From Epiperipatus broadwayi (lineage: Eukaryota > Onychophora > Udeonychophora > Euonychophora > Peripatidae): a stretch of DNA of 64,000 nt. Position 1 is the stretch's first letter. Every line of letters begins with the position of its first letter. The notes beneath the pieces are model-generated. The model saw only the letters and a program-made list of their open reading frames with translations. It made no database searches and had not been told where the DNA came from. This document shows positions 11,048 through 22,989 of this stretch, piece after piece. Made by a program: the position numbers and the translations under genes. The stretch lies in contig JAQFVV010006848.1 of the NCBI GenBank assembly GCA_028023455.1, positions 186,001 through 250,000 of the forward strand, in the 5' to 3' direction.

Positions 11048-11789
11048 AACAGTAGTAGAATTTATATACTTATCTATGAGGTTCCTCTGTTCTCATTTCT
11101 AGAGCAAAGTTGATTAGTGTTTCCATACATTATATAGTCACACTAGGTTGGCTATGGATTTTCATTTTGACGTTTTTATTTTTTTTTTACTTTCTTTTTA
11201 CTTTTTTGTATTTTCCATTGAACTATTTCATTGGTAATTCTCTATAAACATCCCACTGATTCAATTAATGTTTCAAATTTATGTTCATAGTTTTTCAGCA
11301 AAATATTTAATTAATGGAAAAATAAAGTGCCAAGATAACTACAGGTATCAAAAATCATAATGTACCAAGCATTAACATTCATTGTTAAAAACTAAGTTCT
11401 AAACATCTAACAGAATGAAATTTTGTTCTTGAAGAGGTTAACTTGCTAACACATCTAATACCCTTATAGATATAATGCAGCACTAGGAGCACTCAAAAAT
11501 TGCCTTAGAAAAGCAGAGAATACACTGGAGATAAAAGAACACTTGAAAGCACAAAAGAGCAAACATACTATGGGAGAAAAGCAATAAACTAAAGAAATAA
11601 ATATAATTATCCCTAAAAGCAATGCAACAGTTGTAATGGATACAACTGATTATGAAAAAAAAGAACTCAACACCAATATAGAAAAGGGCAAAAGATCCGA
11701 TACCAAGTACGGAAACAAAGTTACAAGCATTACTCAGAAAGCATCGCAAGTACTTCACTGATTCAGAAAAGGTAAAATAACATCATATT

Positions 11790-12960
11790 TCAGCAAAATT
11801 CCTCATCTTTATGGTCTACCTAAAATCCATAAGGATCATGTTCCATTACGACCTATTGTTAGTTCTAGAGATTCACCTTGCCAGAATTTGGCAAATTTCT
11901 TCTCAAAGTTCTAAGTCCTTTGGCATGCAAGACCCAATCCTTCGTCAGGGATTCTAGACACTTTGTAGAATTAATCAAGAACATGAAAATTGAAAGAACT
12001 GACTTACTGGTAAGCTTTGATATGGAAAGTTTCTTCACAAATGTACCATGTGAAGAAGCATTGTCTATTGTAAGAAAAAGGTTAAATGGTGATAATAGTT
12101 TACAAACCAGAACAGCCTTCCTATTGATAGCATAATGGAACTATTAACTTTCTGTATAAAAACAACTACTTTCAATATAACACAGAGTTCTTCCAACAAA
12201 ATCAAGGAATGGCTATGGGCTCACCATTGTCTCCCCTGATTAGCAATATTTATATGGAAGAACTTGAAACCACAGCCATAAAAACTACTCCTTATCCACC
12301 TAAAGTTTGGCTTCGCTATGTGGATGATACATTTGTTGTATGGCCACATGGTGAAGCATTGCTACAAACTTTCTGGACACACATCAACAACATATCCCCA
12401 GAACAAGAACAAAAATTGGCATTCTTAGATGTTCTTGTAACAAGACTCCCTCATGGCAAAATCAAAACTACAGTTTACCGAAAACCTACACATACAGGAA
12501 AATACCTAGCCTATACATCTAATCACACCAGAAACACAAAACATGGAGTTATACTATCACTGTGGAACAGAGCAAAAGAGTTTGTTCAGAAACTGTGATT
12601 TGGAAAAGAAAAGATCTATATAGAACAAACTCTTAAGAAAAATGGTTATCCATCAGCTGTTATTAAGAAAACATTAAACAGACAACAAAAAGAACCATCA
12701 AGAGAAAAGACAATTATTGGACTGTAGTGTACCATACATTCCAAAATAGCAGACAAATTAAGGAAAACTGCAATCAGTATAACATCAGAACAGCTTTCAG
12801 AGCCATACCACACTACGAGGAATTCTAACATCTACAAAGCTAAACTTGAAATGCTGAAAGAAAACTGCACTATGAAATACCATGGAATGTGGAAGAACAT
12901 ATATTGGTGAGACCGCTCCCATTCAAAAGGCTTGCAAGAACTAAACTAGATTAGAAGAGA
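11790..12960 (+). pseudogene. Broken PLE reverse transcriptase with GIY-YIG end
   Basis: Reading with frame changes gives a [20 protein letters not shown] motif (about 11805), FVRDSRHFVELI and LVSFDMESFFTNVP (11940-12045), then the open segment 12209-12598 with GSPLSPLISNIYMEELE, the catalytic YVDDTFVVW (about 12318) and LAFLDVLVTR. A degenerate GIY-YIG region (GRTYIGE frame) follows near 12880-12930. These motifs identify a Penelope-like RT. Frameshifts near 11900, 12130 and 12600, plus stops beyond, make it non-functional. Confidence 0.85.
12209..12598 (+). CDS. PLE reverse transcriptase fragment (129 codons)
   Basis: This is the longest open remnant of the plus-strand PLE. It holds the palm-domain motifs GSPLSPLISNIYMEELE and YVDDTFVVW with both catalytic aspartates, followed by LAFLDVLVTR and the PTHTGKYLAYTSNHT block typical of PLEs. 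The upstream RT motifs lie in another frame (11878-12135), so the ATG is an internal methionine, not a true start. It ends at a stop just after FVQKL. It is a piece of a dead gene and is probably not expressed. Confidence 0.7.
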   Translation: MAMGSPLSPLISNIYMEELETTAIKTTPYPPKVWLRYVDDTFVVWPHGEALLQTFWTHINNISPEQEQKLAFLDVLVTRLPHGKIKTTVYRKPTHTGKYLAYTSNHTRNTKHGVILSLWNRAKEFVQKL

Positions 12961-13214
12961 GAAAACGATGTGCTAAGGTAGCACCATGATGGACCAATGA
13001 ACATACGTTCAATTGGGAAAATACAAAAATATTGGATAAGAGAAAGGCAAAGAAGAAAATTTAAAGAAGCTGCTCACATGACAATGGCAAAAACCCATAA
13101 GCCAACCTAGTGGACTATACATAATGTATGGAAACCACTAATCAACTTTGCTCTGAGGAAAAGTGGAGAAATCAGGAGGAACTCATAGATAAGTATATGA
13201 AATTACTACAACGT

Positions 13215-13290
13215 GCCTTTGGCAGGTGGCTCAGTTGGTTAGGCTTACTTAAATCAATAATCAAGAATCTAAGGACCCGGTTCAATCCAT
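13215..13290 (+). ncRNA. tRNA-like segment in PLE terminal repeat, copy 3
   Basis: Carries GGTGGCTCAGTTGGTTAGG and GGTTCAATCC with a TAAGG-type stem half between, colinear with the two minus-strand copies. Slightly shortened in the anticodon-arm region. Confidence 0.55.
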
Positions 13291-13317
13291 GCTAGTACTG
13301 TCACTGGTCAGGCCAGC

Positions 13318-13362
13318 AACACCGAAGAAGAGGGGAGAAAAATACCTCTCGAAACTTGTGCA
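13318..13362 (+). ncRNA. Hammerhead-ribozyme-like motif, PLE copy 3
   Basis: Stem II GAGGGG/CCTCTC with loop AGAAAAATA is perfect and is followed by GAAACTTGTG. The upstream core reads CCGAAGA in place of CTGAAGA, a one-base loss or change, so this copy should not cleave. Confidence 0.5.
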
Positions 13363-13490
13363 ATACTAACCTGTTTGTGTGATTACTAACAGTTCGTGAT
13401 ACGTTGAATGCATTTGGAATATTTAACTAAAATAAACTTTCTAAAGACATCAACACACTATTAGATGATGGAAATAGTCCAATATAAAAA

Positions 13491-13899
13491 ACAGCAAACA
13501 CCACACACAAACAGAAAACGGGAAAGTTTTGGTGTTTATACAGACGTTCTCATTCTTTCACACTCTTTTGCATGTGTACATTTTTTTTTATCTCCTAATC
13601 TACCAATCTTGATCGCTTTATTTTACACTTTCTTTCTGATCTGCTTTATTTAATAAAAATTAATGTTAAATAATTCAACACCTTATTTAATAAGAAAATA
13701 TAATAAATCAATATTAAATATTATTATCTTCTCTCTTTACAACTGCTTATTTATTAACTATTTATAAATTATATATAATAATAAATACACACATAAATCT
13801 ATCTATATATATAAAAGAAAATTTTTTTTCTTAATTAAATAATATATATGTGGGTGAAATGAATCCTATATCTACAATACAGAGAGAGAGAGAGAATAA
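13491..13899. other. AT-rich spacer with (GA)n patch
   Basis: No gene seen. It contains AT-rich simple sequence and a short (AG)n run at about 13880-13895. Confidence 0.5.
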
Positions 13900-14975
13900 A
13901 CTTTGTCCAGAGCAAAGTTTAAAGTAAAGTGAAATGAAATAATGAAATTGTCTGTAATTCAAGCAAGTAGTAAGATTAACAATAATCAATTTTCATATAT
14001 CAGCAAATTTGATATTATTTAAAATAATAATTAATTTATTTGAACTGATAAATAAATACACACTCAAATGACTGGAGTAAAATTCTCCCAAATCGTTAAT
14101 TCAGCCATAAAACTTTATTGTAAAATACAATTACTGTGGACATTGTTTGTATATGTGTGTTTACAATAATTTAAATACAAGTTAAATATCATAAACTCAG
14201 CTACAGACCACACTTCCTAAATATATTATTTGAACTTAAAAATCGATTTAAAAGAACCAAAGCTTGTGAAAATGATTTTTTCTCATTTTGTTTTAGGTTT
14301 CATTTTAACATATAAGAAGCAAATCCATAACAGATGCCATCAAGTATTCAAAGAAAAATATAATAAAGTTTATACTCTAGATTGTGCTTGCCAGCTGTAA
14401 GACTCGTGGAAAAGCTTGATGATACATATTTGTGTCAACATTTATTAAAAGAAAAATCACAAAGAGTGAAAATAACACATGAATATGTAACATCTATATT
14501 TAAAAAAATATTAAATATTTATACTCAATATTAAAAAAAAAAAAAATTAAAAGTATTCTAATTTAAAATTTTGTATTAACATCAGATAATAATTTCTAAA
14601 ACTGTCTTATTTTTGTAGTTTATTACATAAAAAAATCAATTTAAATAAAATTATTTTTTAATATATTTAAAAAAAATTTTTTTTTTTTAATTTTTCATTA
14701 AAACAGTATTTTATAATTTGGCTATGGCTGTTGATGCCTCCTAAACTGAACTTGAGATTCTGTGATCTCTCCCACCCCGATTTAGAATAGCCTTTCTTAA
14801 CCTATTTCAAATGTACCCTGGGACTAATCCCTCAAGTCTATTTGCATAAAAAAGCATTTGTAGTAAGAAAGAAAAAAGGCAGTAAAAATAGATTATTTCC
14901 AATTAAAACATTTTGTAAGAAAATTAGCATTTTTTATAATAATAAAAAATACAGTAGAAATCCATTTTCTCCAGT
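13900..14975. repeat. Repeat D, copy 1
   Basis: About 1.1 kb, matching 31615-32675 in the same orientation. Shared landmarks are AAATACACACTCAAATGACT, TCGTTAATTCAGCCATAAAA, AATTACTGTGGACATTG, a poly-A/T-rich middle, then CTGTTGATGCCTCCTAAACTG and GCATTTGTAGTAAGAAA near the right side. There is no open reading frame of note. The element class is unknown, and I saw no convincing terminal repeats. Confidence 0.7.
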
Positions 14976-17260
14976 ATAATCTTTTTTAAAAAAAACCCCA
15001 GTGAAATTACTTCAATTTTATATTTACTATAAGTAATACCATAATTTAAATTTATTAGTTTATTTTTCAGCATCTCTTATTACTACTAGTTTTTAATAAA
15101 ATAGTAATAAAAATGCGGTAACTTTATTAAAGACAATCTCCACAAAATATCTCTCACTCTGAAATTCTATTGTAAATTATAGTATTAACATTATTCGTAA
15201 GCCAAAGCTGTTCTGAGCATGGTCCACAGGCCCCATGGAACCCAGATTAGGATTTGTGTGGCCTACCTAGTTTGACCAATCGCCTTAGATATTTTAATCC
15301 TATCACTAATCCATTATTTTGATGTTGATACTTTTTACAATGTTTTTACATTAATGTATACTTATGTATTTTTTAATATATGGCAAAAAAGTGGCTTTGT
15401 AAGATTTTCATCCATTGCACAGCTTTAAGCATTAACAATGAATGTACATATGATTAATGTATAATTAATTCAGTTCAACCATAGTTTATCTGCAGTTAAT
15501 ATTAGGACTTCCAATAATTTGTTATATGTAGTTTATTTAGTATTTTGGATATAACCAGAGCCAATTCCAGGGGTGTGTTAAACACAAAGCTACAGGTCTG
15601 CAGGATCTACGTCTTTTGTCAAAATCAAAAAAAGAAATCAAAATATTTTAGAACTTGCTAAATTAAAATATGGTTTCTTTTTGTTTTTCCCAAAACTTTG
15701 TAGTTGATCGATACTTCAATAACAACCACGACATTTGAAACAATTGTAGACACATTGGTTGTGAGGTAACATATTTTTTTCACTAACATATATTGTATAT
15801 ATTTAAATGTTTTGCAATGTTCTGGCCATGTTAATATAAAATGAGAACAATAAATAAGTAATGATTTATACATTTTTATTAAATCAATATTTGAGAAAAT
15901 AAAATAAAATACATACAATGGAAATTTTTCTGAATATCAACCGATGGAATTTGATAAGAATAATAAAAGCCTACACAGCAAATGATAAAATTAGTATAAA
16001 GTTTTAATATGTGTATGAATACATTGGGTTTTTAATATTTATAAATATTTGCCTAAAGGATTTCAAGATAATTATTTTCATTGTCTTCAAAGCATTGTAC
16101 CCCAGAGTCAAATAAATAAAAGCTGAAAATCTGTTCAAAGAAAATCTTTTATGAAAATAATTGCTATTAACAATTTTGCCATTCGTGGAAATCGCTGTAA
16201 ATCCATGATCTAGAGAAATTTAAGAGATTGAAATAAAAAAAAAATTATCTTAGCCTTTTTATTTATAGAGATAAATTTCTTTTAACAGACCATATATTTG
16301 TTCTAGATATAAAATGGCTAATGAAAAGAATATGTACTGATTTGAACCCAGCCAGATGACTATATTATATTATATGTATCTAGAACAATATGGGGAATTT
16401 GACCATTACCTGTACATTAAATGCAAAGCTTTAAGAAAATTTTTTAATGTTCTTAAAATGTTCACATAAAAGAATATTTACATTTGCGTTGTTGAACAGT
16501 GAATATCTTTTATCTTTATGTTTTTATTTAAGCTAAGAGTGTGAACATTTCAGTCCCATGACGATTTTGATTTTAAAATAAGGTGCTCTTATGTCTACAT
16601 ATATTTGACATTCATTCAACAATTATATATCATAGTAATTCATTTAAAAGACTATGTATAAATACTTTTAAATTATTTGCAAACCTATAGCAAAATGGTT
16701 TAAATATTAATAATTTTTCAAGCTAGAAATCTGTGCCCTCTTATGAAGCTTTAGGGTTCATACAGTGAGGATCCATGGAAATTAGTAAAGAAAAACCATG
16801 ATCATAAAGGTTTAGTTTCCCAACGACTTAGCATCTATTGATATTTTAGAGTAATTGCAGTGTAGGATTTCTTGTTATAATATATAATAATAAAGATCTG
16901 CAGATCAAAGGACATATATTCTTTATAGAGCAGTTCTAATGATTCAATGGACAATATAAATTTAAGATATAAGAAATAGTTTATTTGTAGTAAGTCTAAA
17001 TTTATTTAGTTTATTATAATTTTTATATATATTTCATTCAACTATCTTTTTGTTTTTTATATGAAACTTTGTTCACTTTTTTCTTTCTGTTATGTTCTTC
17101 CTTACTTTGAAACTATTAAAAAAGTTTACAAATTGAAAATAATTTACATGATCTTGTCAATTGTTTGATTATTTTAGGTTTTAGACTTTTATAACCTAAT
17201 GTATTTACCACAAGTTATAGAATATTCAAATTGCTAGTTATTATTTTGTCAAGATATATA
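14976..17260. other. AT-rich intergenic stretch
   Basis: No coding or RNA gene signal. A GC-richer patch at about 15195-15290 (CCACAGGCCCCATGGAACCC) and another near 15555-15615 stand out, but I cannot identify them. Small ORFs here have no recognisable motif. Confidence 0.5.
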
Positions 17261-17269
17261 CAAATTCAA

Positions 17270-17660
17270 ACTTATATCATTATCATTATCAATTATAGTT
17301 GATCATTAGCATCTCTTCTCTATCCTTTATTAGTAAATTTCGTCATTGCGTCTATCATATCATGTCAGGCTTTCTTCCATATTTATTATAATCTCCTGGA
17401 ATGCAGTTTTTTTATTCTCCATAGCAATATCTTCAATCAAGCCACATTTCAATAATATCAGTGATACACATTTTTCTCTCACCCATATGATTTGTGTTCA
17501 ATCTCTTTATTACTCCTAACATATATTTCTCCATATTTTGTTGACTGGTTTAAAATTCCTTAATAGCTCTTCTTCTAAGAATCAATGTTTCACCGCCATA
17601 AATAATAATATTTAAACTACATCTAAAGTAAAGTAAGTCTTTTTTTATATGTGTTCCGAT
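17270..17660 (-). pseudogene. LINE C-terminal remnant
   Basis: On the minus strand, 17625-17500 reads IIYGGETLILRRRAIKEF, a stop, then MEKYMLGVIKRL, followed by TDIIEMWLD. This is the YGxETxxL...MExxMLGV order of RTE-type LINE C-termini, related to the fossil in repeat A but clearly diverged. It is broken by stops, with no intact RT upstream. This is probably a separate old insertion of the same superfamily. Confidence 0.55.
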
Positions 17661-17954
17661 TTAGTTTTTAATATGCAATAAGATTCTACTTTATTGGATT
17701 TGAAGTCAGCCATCTTGATTATTTTCAAACTGTATTCAAATAAATAAGAATTGATTTTTTTTATAAAATTAACTGCACGGTTTTTTCACTAGAAAATATT
17801 TTTGACCATATTAATCATATTCACAAATTGTGAATCCATGGTTTAGAGAAGTAATGATATTGTGATAAGAACCTTATTAAATAATGTTATTTTTAATTCT
17901 GCCATCTCATTTCATTTATCAGACTCTTACATTCTAGTCAAGGATGAACCTGAA

Positions 17955-18665
17955 TCTAAATAATAAAACTATATGTACCTCCTCAAAATCAATCTTCACT
18001 CCCCACAAATCAATTTTTGGTCAACTGTAGGGGTTTCACCAAGATCTCCCATATTCCAGCTCTGTAAAACTGACAATGAAACCCTCCAATACTTCCTACT
18101 TAAATGTCCCTTTCTGCTTGGAGTGAGACATGTCATCAGCTCCTGCCTTTCTTCACACAGAAATAACATCTTCAACCTCCAAGAATCCATAGAAACAGGG
18201 GTCTTTGTAACTATTAGACTATCAGTTTTCTTCATCTATGCACTCTGGTTGCTCTGATGTGCCATTATTTTTGACCAGAGAGTACACTCAGTGAATCAAA
18301 AGCTATTGGACTTAATTCGCTCTCTCAAAACCAGAGATACCAAACTAGCTTCACCTCCACTCCTCACAGACACTTGGGGAAATCCTCCAACTCCCATCCT
18401 CTCAGCCTCTGTCATAGGACTCAATCATTCAAATGTATGTGCCCCATGCAGTGCTTGCTCAATGAAGACATGCATCTCAGACTGGCCTGGACTACACACT
18501 GTTTCCCCTTTCCACTTCCCATTCCCTTTTTACATGTATCCTTCCCCTCTTACCATGTTGCTCCTGAAATTTCAATTTATCATATAATCACTCCCTTGTA
18601 AACCTTTTTGTAACTGCATTTGAATCTGTTGTTTTTTGATGAATAAACTTTCATCACTGAGAAAA
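17955..18665 (+). pseudogene. LINE 3' end with Cys-rich C-terminal motif
   Basis: The plus-strand ORF 17973-18257 contains LCKTDNETLQYFLLKCPF, which resembles the C-terminal C...H...C knuckle of several non-LTR retrotransposons (CxxC...E-H-F-LxxC), with the expected His replaced by Tyr and one Cys missing. A second frame (18291-18587) may continue the protein. An AATAAA-type signal at about 18641 and a TCACTGA end near 18655 look like a 3' terminus. The 5' part is absent. The clade is not determined. Confidence 0.45.
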
Positions 18666-20080
18666 AAAATATGTTAAGTTTATTAGGTTTGCAATGGAGA
18701 AAGAACTTAATCAAAACATGACTATAATTTGTATAGTCTGCTTAAAAACTCCAAAAAGGGGTTCAACAATATATTTTTTATAACAAGGAATACATTACTC
18801 AACTTAAATCCTTCAATGACTCCATCAGGCTATGGCTTTAAAAGCAAGCCAACTTCATTATACTTCTATGTATGTTTAATAGGAAGGCATCAATTTTATA
18901 TTTTAGTAACGTTATTAATAATTTGAAAAAGTATAGCAGCAGTCTTTATATTTTGCTAATTTTCCCAGCCAATATATCTTATTAGTGCAAAAGTCTCTCA
19001 TCATTTTCAGAAACCCAGAATAAACATTTTGCATAAAGGGAAACTCCAATTAGCATTAAAGCCAAATGTCTATGCTTTTTCCTGATCCTTATTGTTAATA
19101 TACTGAACTCTAACAAAAAGGAGAATAAACATAATCAGTAAAGTCTCCTTTCTCTCAAATTCATCATCCGCTAATATATTTCAAGTGTCAATTGAGTGAC
19201 TTTCGGATGTATGCAAAAAGTAATATTAACAATTTGTTTACCGTAGCACAATTTCTTTATGGATGGTAATATATGCAGGGCAGTGCAGTCGGTTGGCAAC
19301 TGGATAATTATATTTTTAAATGGAAAAAAACAGCAAGGCTTAAATAAATCTTCAAGAGTTTATTTACTCTGAAGAATAACAATTGTATTAGTAAGATTGT
19401 AATAATTTCAATTTGTTAATTGCTAATTGAGAAGAAGATCACTCAGATCTCTTTAAAAGTCATATTTTCTTAGAAGTTTAATATCTACAAAGTCTCTTTA
19501 CCCTGTAACTTTTAGCTCTATAATTTTGTAAGCACAATTTATTTGCTCACGCACATAATTAAGAGATAGTTCAATTCAATGCTTGACTAGAGTTCTTTAT
19601 TTATTTCCAGAAAATTTTTTACTTTCCCAACTTTGTCATTCCACTCTCCTCTCACTTAATTCTTCTGCAGATGTTTTTATCAGCTTGTCTGATTTGCATA
19701 TGTAAATTAGATTATTGCTATTTTTAATAAGTTTCCTTTTTCTGCATAATTAATTAAATAATTTTTTTTTTAATCTTATAGCATATTTACATTAAATTCC
19801 TGCACATACACTCACCTTTATTAATTCTTAATAAAATACATATGTGTATACACATCATTTTTTCCTCTACTATAGAAATGTGCAGTTTTATTGATAAATA
19901 ATATTTGCAGGTTCTGCTCAACCTACAATATGATCAGTTTCATTTGCAACATAATCTTTTAGCTCTGTGCCTTGTTATGTCTCTATTTGTTCTTCTGGCT
20001 CTGTAGTATTATATTCTACCTCAGTATTGAGCTTTGTTAGTTTCTGTTTGAATACTAGTGATAACTGGAGTTTTCACTTC
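18666..20080. other. AT-rich intergenic stretch
   Basis: No clear gene. Part of 19900-20080 may be a heavily decayed continuation of the neighbouring Gypsy element, but no motif is secure. One unit of a CAGTC...CAACTGGATAATTA phrase (about 19285-19310) recurs at 22964-22988 on the other side of that element. Confidence 0.4.
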
Positions 20081-20089
20081 ATTTTTATC

Positions 20090-21500
20090 AGAAATATCAT
20101 TGCGATTTCCCTTCTCTGAGATCGGAATAACCATTAAATCTTCTAACAGTTGTATTCTCTCTTTTGATATGGTTTTTTATATGACATTTAAATATGTTGC
20201 TGCCTTCTAATCTTATTTTGTGCATTTGTTCAGACGTGAATCTCAATATGTCTATATCTATTAACTCACACACATGCGACTTTTGTGTCTTTTGGTCCAG
20301 CAGTCTAGACAGAGAATCTGTGGACTTAATCCATTTTCTGGGTCTATAACATAATTTGTTGTCATAAGATATTAAGATATTTGTCCATCTTATCATTTAC
20401 TGACTAGCATGGTTTTATATTTGCTTATTCTTTCCCAGTATTTCTAATTCTGATTTGTAGTCATGTAAATCTTGCAAAACTATCCAAATATATATTGATG
20501 AAACTTTTCACTGCAGATACAATCAATAATGTTTCTCTGTATAACTGGTTGTAGTTATTTTTCCCCAGAGACAATGTTTTGAAGCATATGCAGAGGAAGG
20601 TCACCACCATACACTATTTGCATAATCATCATTCCTACACCAAATTCTGAGTCATGGGTTGTGAAAATTACTTATTGCTGTTCATTGTAATGCACCAATA
20701 AACTATCAAAGGATAATTTTTTACTTTCTGAAAAACAATATCTTGCTGTTTTTCCCTTTTCCACTTTATAGTTTCTCAAAAGTACATAATGGGAAATAGC
20801 TACATGTGGTCACCGCTCTAGAGAAACCTTGAAGAAATTTACCAATCCTAGAAATTCCGACAATTGTTTATCATTCTTTGTCTTTGGGGCATTTTTATGG
20901 CAATTTACCCTTTCTGAATTTGGATATTTTCTGTTTTCATTAAATATGTCTCGGAAATTTTATCCCTTTAATAGTTCAAATACATTTCACTGCATGTAAC
21001 CTTTCACTGAATATCTGTAATTTTTCAGACAATGTATACTATTTTATTAATTCCAATTCACTGTCAGTGACCACTGATATATCTGCCATTACTGTGTAAC
21101 GCCTCTCATTCCTCTAATAATTTTTCTATTTTTTCCAGGAAAATATTTGTTGCTATGTTTATCCTGTATGGGAGTCTACCCATATACATATTTATTTATA
21201 GTCAATAATTTTGTGGTTTTCTTGGCCAATGAAATTTTTTGACAAGCTGCTTTCCTGTCAAGCTTCATGAAGTATTTAGGTTTTTGCAAAGACACTAGTA
21301 CTTACTTCACACTGGATATATGCATCTTTGTTTATTGTTGACTTAATTCTATAGTCACTTCATATCCTTAAATTTCCATCAAGTGGTAATAGATCTATTA
21401 TTAGCATGGTCCAACTGATTCCGTGAAAGTTGTAATTATGCATTTACTTTTTAATTCATTTAAATCCTTCTCGTTTTTAGACTTAAGTACAAGGATGACA
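20090..21500 (-). pseudogene. Decayed Gypsy-type pol (RT and RNase H)
   Basis: On the minus strand the parts run in Gypsy order: a YxDD-like ADISVVTDSE stretch (about 21090), FLGLVNFFK-like residues (about 20860-20830), RNase H residues VIFTTHDSEFGVGM (about 20690), SEKFHQYIFG (about 20500), and the linker RWTNILISYDNKLCYRPRKW...TDSLSRL (20390-20310). RT copies RNA into DNA and RNase H removes the RNA strand. Many stops show this copy is dead. I could not find its integrase. A 99-codon fragment (20097-20396) is the longest open piece. Related but untranslatable sequence may extend to about 22500. Confidence 0.7.
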
Positions 21501-22845
21501 TTCTTTTGTCTACAAACGACTTGCTGGTGATTATAAACTAATTCAATATCAATTGGTTTTGTTGTATTGGTTTTAAATATCTATGGAGCGGTTTCCTTAT
21601 TTCAGCTTCTAAATTTATTTTTTTACAATATTTACTTTTATCCCCAGATGGGTAAACCAATTTTTCCTAATTTTAGGTTAATATTTTGTTTTATAATATA
21701 ATGGTAACTGGTTTGTAAAGCTATTTAGTTCCACAAAATATAATGATAATGGTTTTGTATGGTTATTTATTTGTACAGGCCACTATAGACATTTCTCTAA
21801 TCTTTACGTGGTTGCTGTTTACATCTGACACTATCACCATAGACTATTTCAATTTGTCATTGACATGTGACTTTCTATGAATCATATTCCAATCTTTCCA
21901 TGATATTAGTACTATGCTTCCTTACTATTGATCTCCACTTGTATTAAGATTTGCGTGTTTAATTTCAGTATATCATCAGTAAGTTTCAATTTGTTTATAA
22001 ATGTCCACTTTCTAGATACTCCACTCGATTTACTATTTCATAGTAAATCCTGTTTTATATTTCATTGATTACATAACTTTAATAAATGACTTTTAAGTCC
22101 ACAATTGAAACTTTTTTTTTGTTTCAAATTTACGGTGAGATTTTGTATGTTTTTCCACAGCAATATCCAATAGGGGGTAGGGCTTTGTTAACTTTTTATA
22201 TCTCTCTCATGATTTTGAACATTTATTCTTATTTCGGAAGAATTACCCTCTTTCACATTTCTGAACATTTTTATATTAAGTACCATGGCTTCATAAGATA
22301 TTGCTTGTTCAATACTGACCTTGCATATTAATTCCTTCTCACTCCGTAATAGTTCTCAACACTTTGCACATCTTATTCCCCATATCAGTGGATCCAACAG
22401 CATTTCATCAATAACATTTTTGAATTTGAAATTTTTGGCCAATGTTCTTAGACCCATGCCATATTTATATATATTTTCATTTAGGGACTCAATCCTCTTT
22501 CAAAAATGAAGTCATGCCATAAATTTTGACATTATTTGTTTAAAATATATATCTAATTTTAAGAGTAAAAATGTGCTCAGGTGTCTTGGGATTACATAAA
22601 CAATTTACCACCTTCAAGACCTTTTTGCTGACTATTTATAATAGATTTGCAATTTTAAGTTTGTCACCTAAGTTCCATTCATAAGAATATACTTTTCAAA
22701 ATGATTTATATATATTTGCTGTTAACCCAGATTTTGTATATCAAATTTTGTTGCCAAGTTGTTCTGCATTTTCAGTTTACTGCACTGCAAAATTTAATAT
22801 CTCCAGCTAATACCTTATCTAAGCTTCACAGGTTAATCTGTCGAT
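21500..22845. other. AT-rich stretch, possibly decayed Gypsy 5' portion
   Basis: Short ORFs at 22086-22331 and 22321-22509 show no recognisable domain. Position and strand would suit the gag/protease part of the preceding Gypsy fossil, but I see no CCHC knuckle or protease active site. This is not a supported call. Confidence 0.25.
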
Positions 22846-22849
22846 CTGC

Positions 22850-22988
22850 CAAATAATATATCCAGTCCACATGTTTGTCTGCCAGCCTGTTCCAAAAATT
22901 ATATAACCAGGCTTCCCACGTAAAATTATGTCAATTGTGTAAAATAATATATCCAGGGTCATGCGTCAGTTGGAAGCTGGATAATTAT
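22850..22988. repeat. Short tandem array, period about 45
   Basis: Three units start with AATAATATATCCAG, AATTATATAACCAG and AATAATATATCCAG at about 22851, 22897 and 22942, each followed by a C/T-rich phrase. The last unit ends with a GTCAGTTGGAAGCTGGATAA phrase that has one relative at about 19288. Confidence 0.5.
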
Positions 22989-22989
22989 A

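Larger units (their letters stand above)
10697..11240 (-). mobile_element. Partial tandem copy of the PLE terminal repeat
   Basis: This repeats 7946-8560 in the same orientation: TGTATTTTTATATTGGAC start, CAGGTTAGTATATGCAC unit, hammerhead-like core, tRNA-like segment, then the beginning of the element's 3' region (TTTCCATTGAACTATTTCATTGG), where it stops. It lies directly upstream of the copy 1 ORF, giving the pLTR-ORF-pLTR arrangement typical of PLEs. It differs from the left copy by many small deletions and by a CACACAAACA-rich insertion (about 10835-10880). Confidence 0.8.
11335..13490 (+). mobile_element. Penelope-like element, inverted copy (plus strand)
   Basis: This copy is the reverse complement of about 7946-10280 and lies head-to-head with the minus-strand elements. 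It is truncated at its 5' side (starts within the ORF at the ATAATGTACCAAGCATT region) and runs through RT, GIY-YIG, the tRNA-like segment and the hammerhead-like fold to TTAGATGATGGAAATAGTCC near 13461. The coding sequence is better preserved than in copy 1 but still broken. Confidence 0.85.

Noticed and set aside
15190-15300. GC-richer patch as a possible exon
   Set aside because: No open frame of useful length or splice-site pattern supports it.
17996-18235. Minus-strand ORF opposite the 18 kb LINE remnant
   Set aside because: It is the shadow of the plus-strand frame, which carries the recognisable Cys-rich motif.
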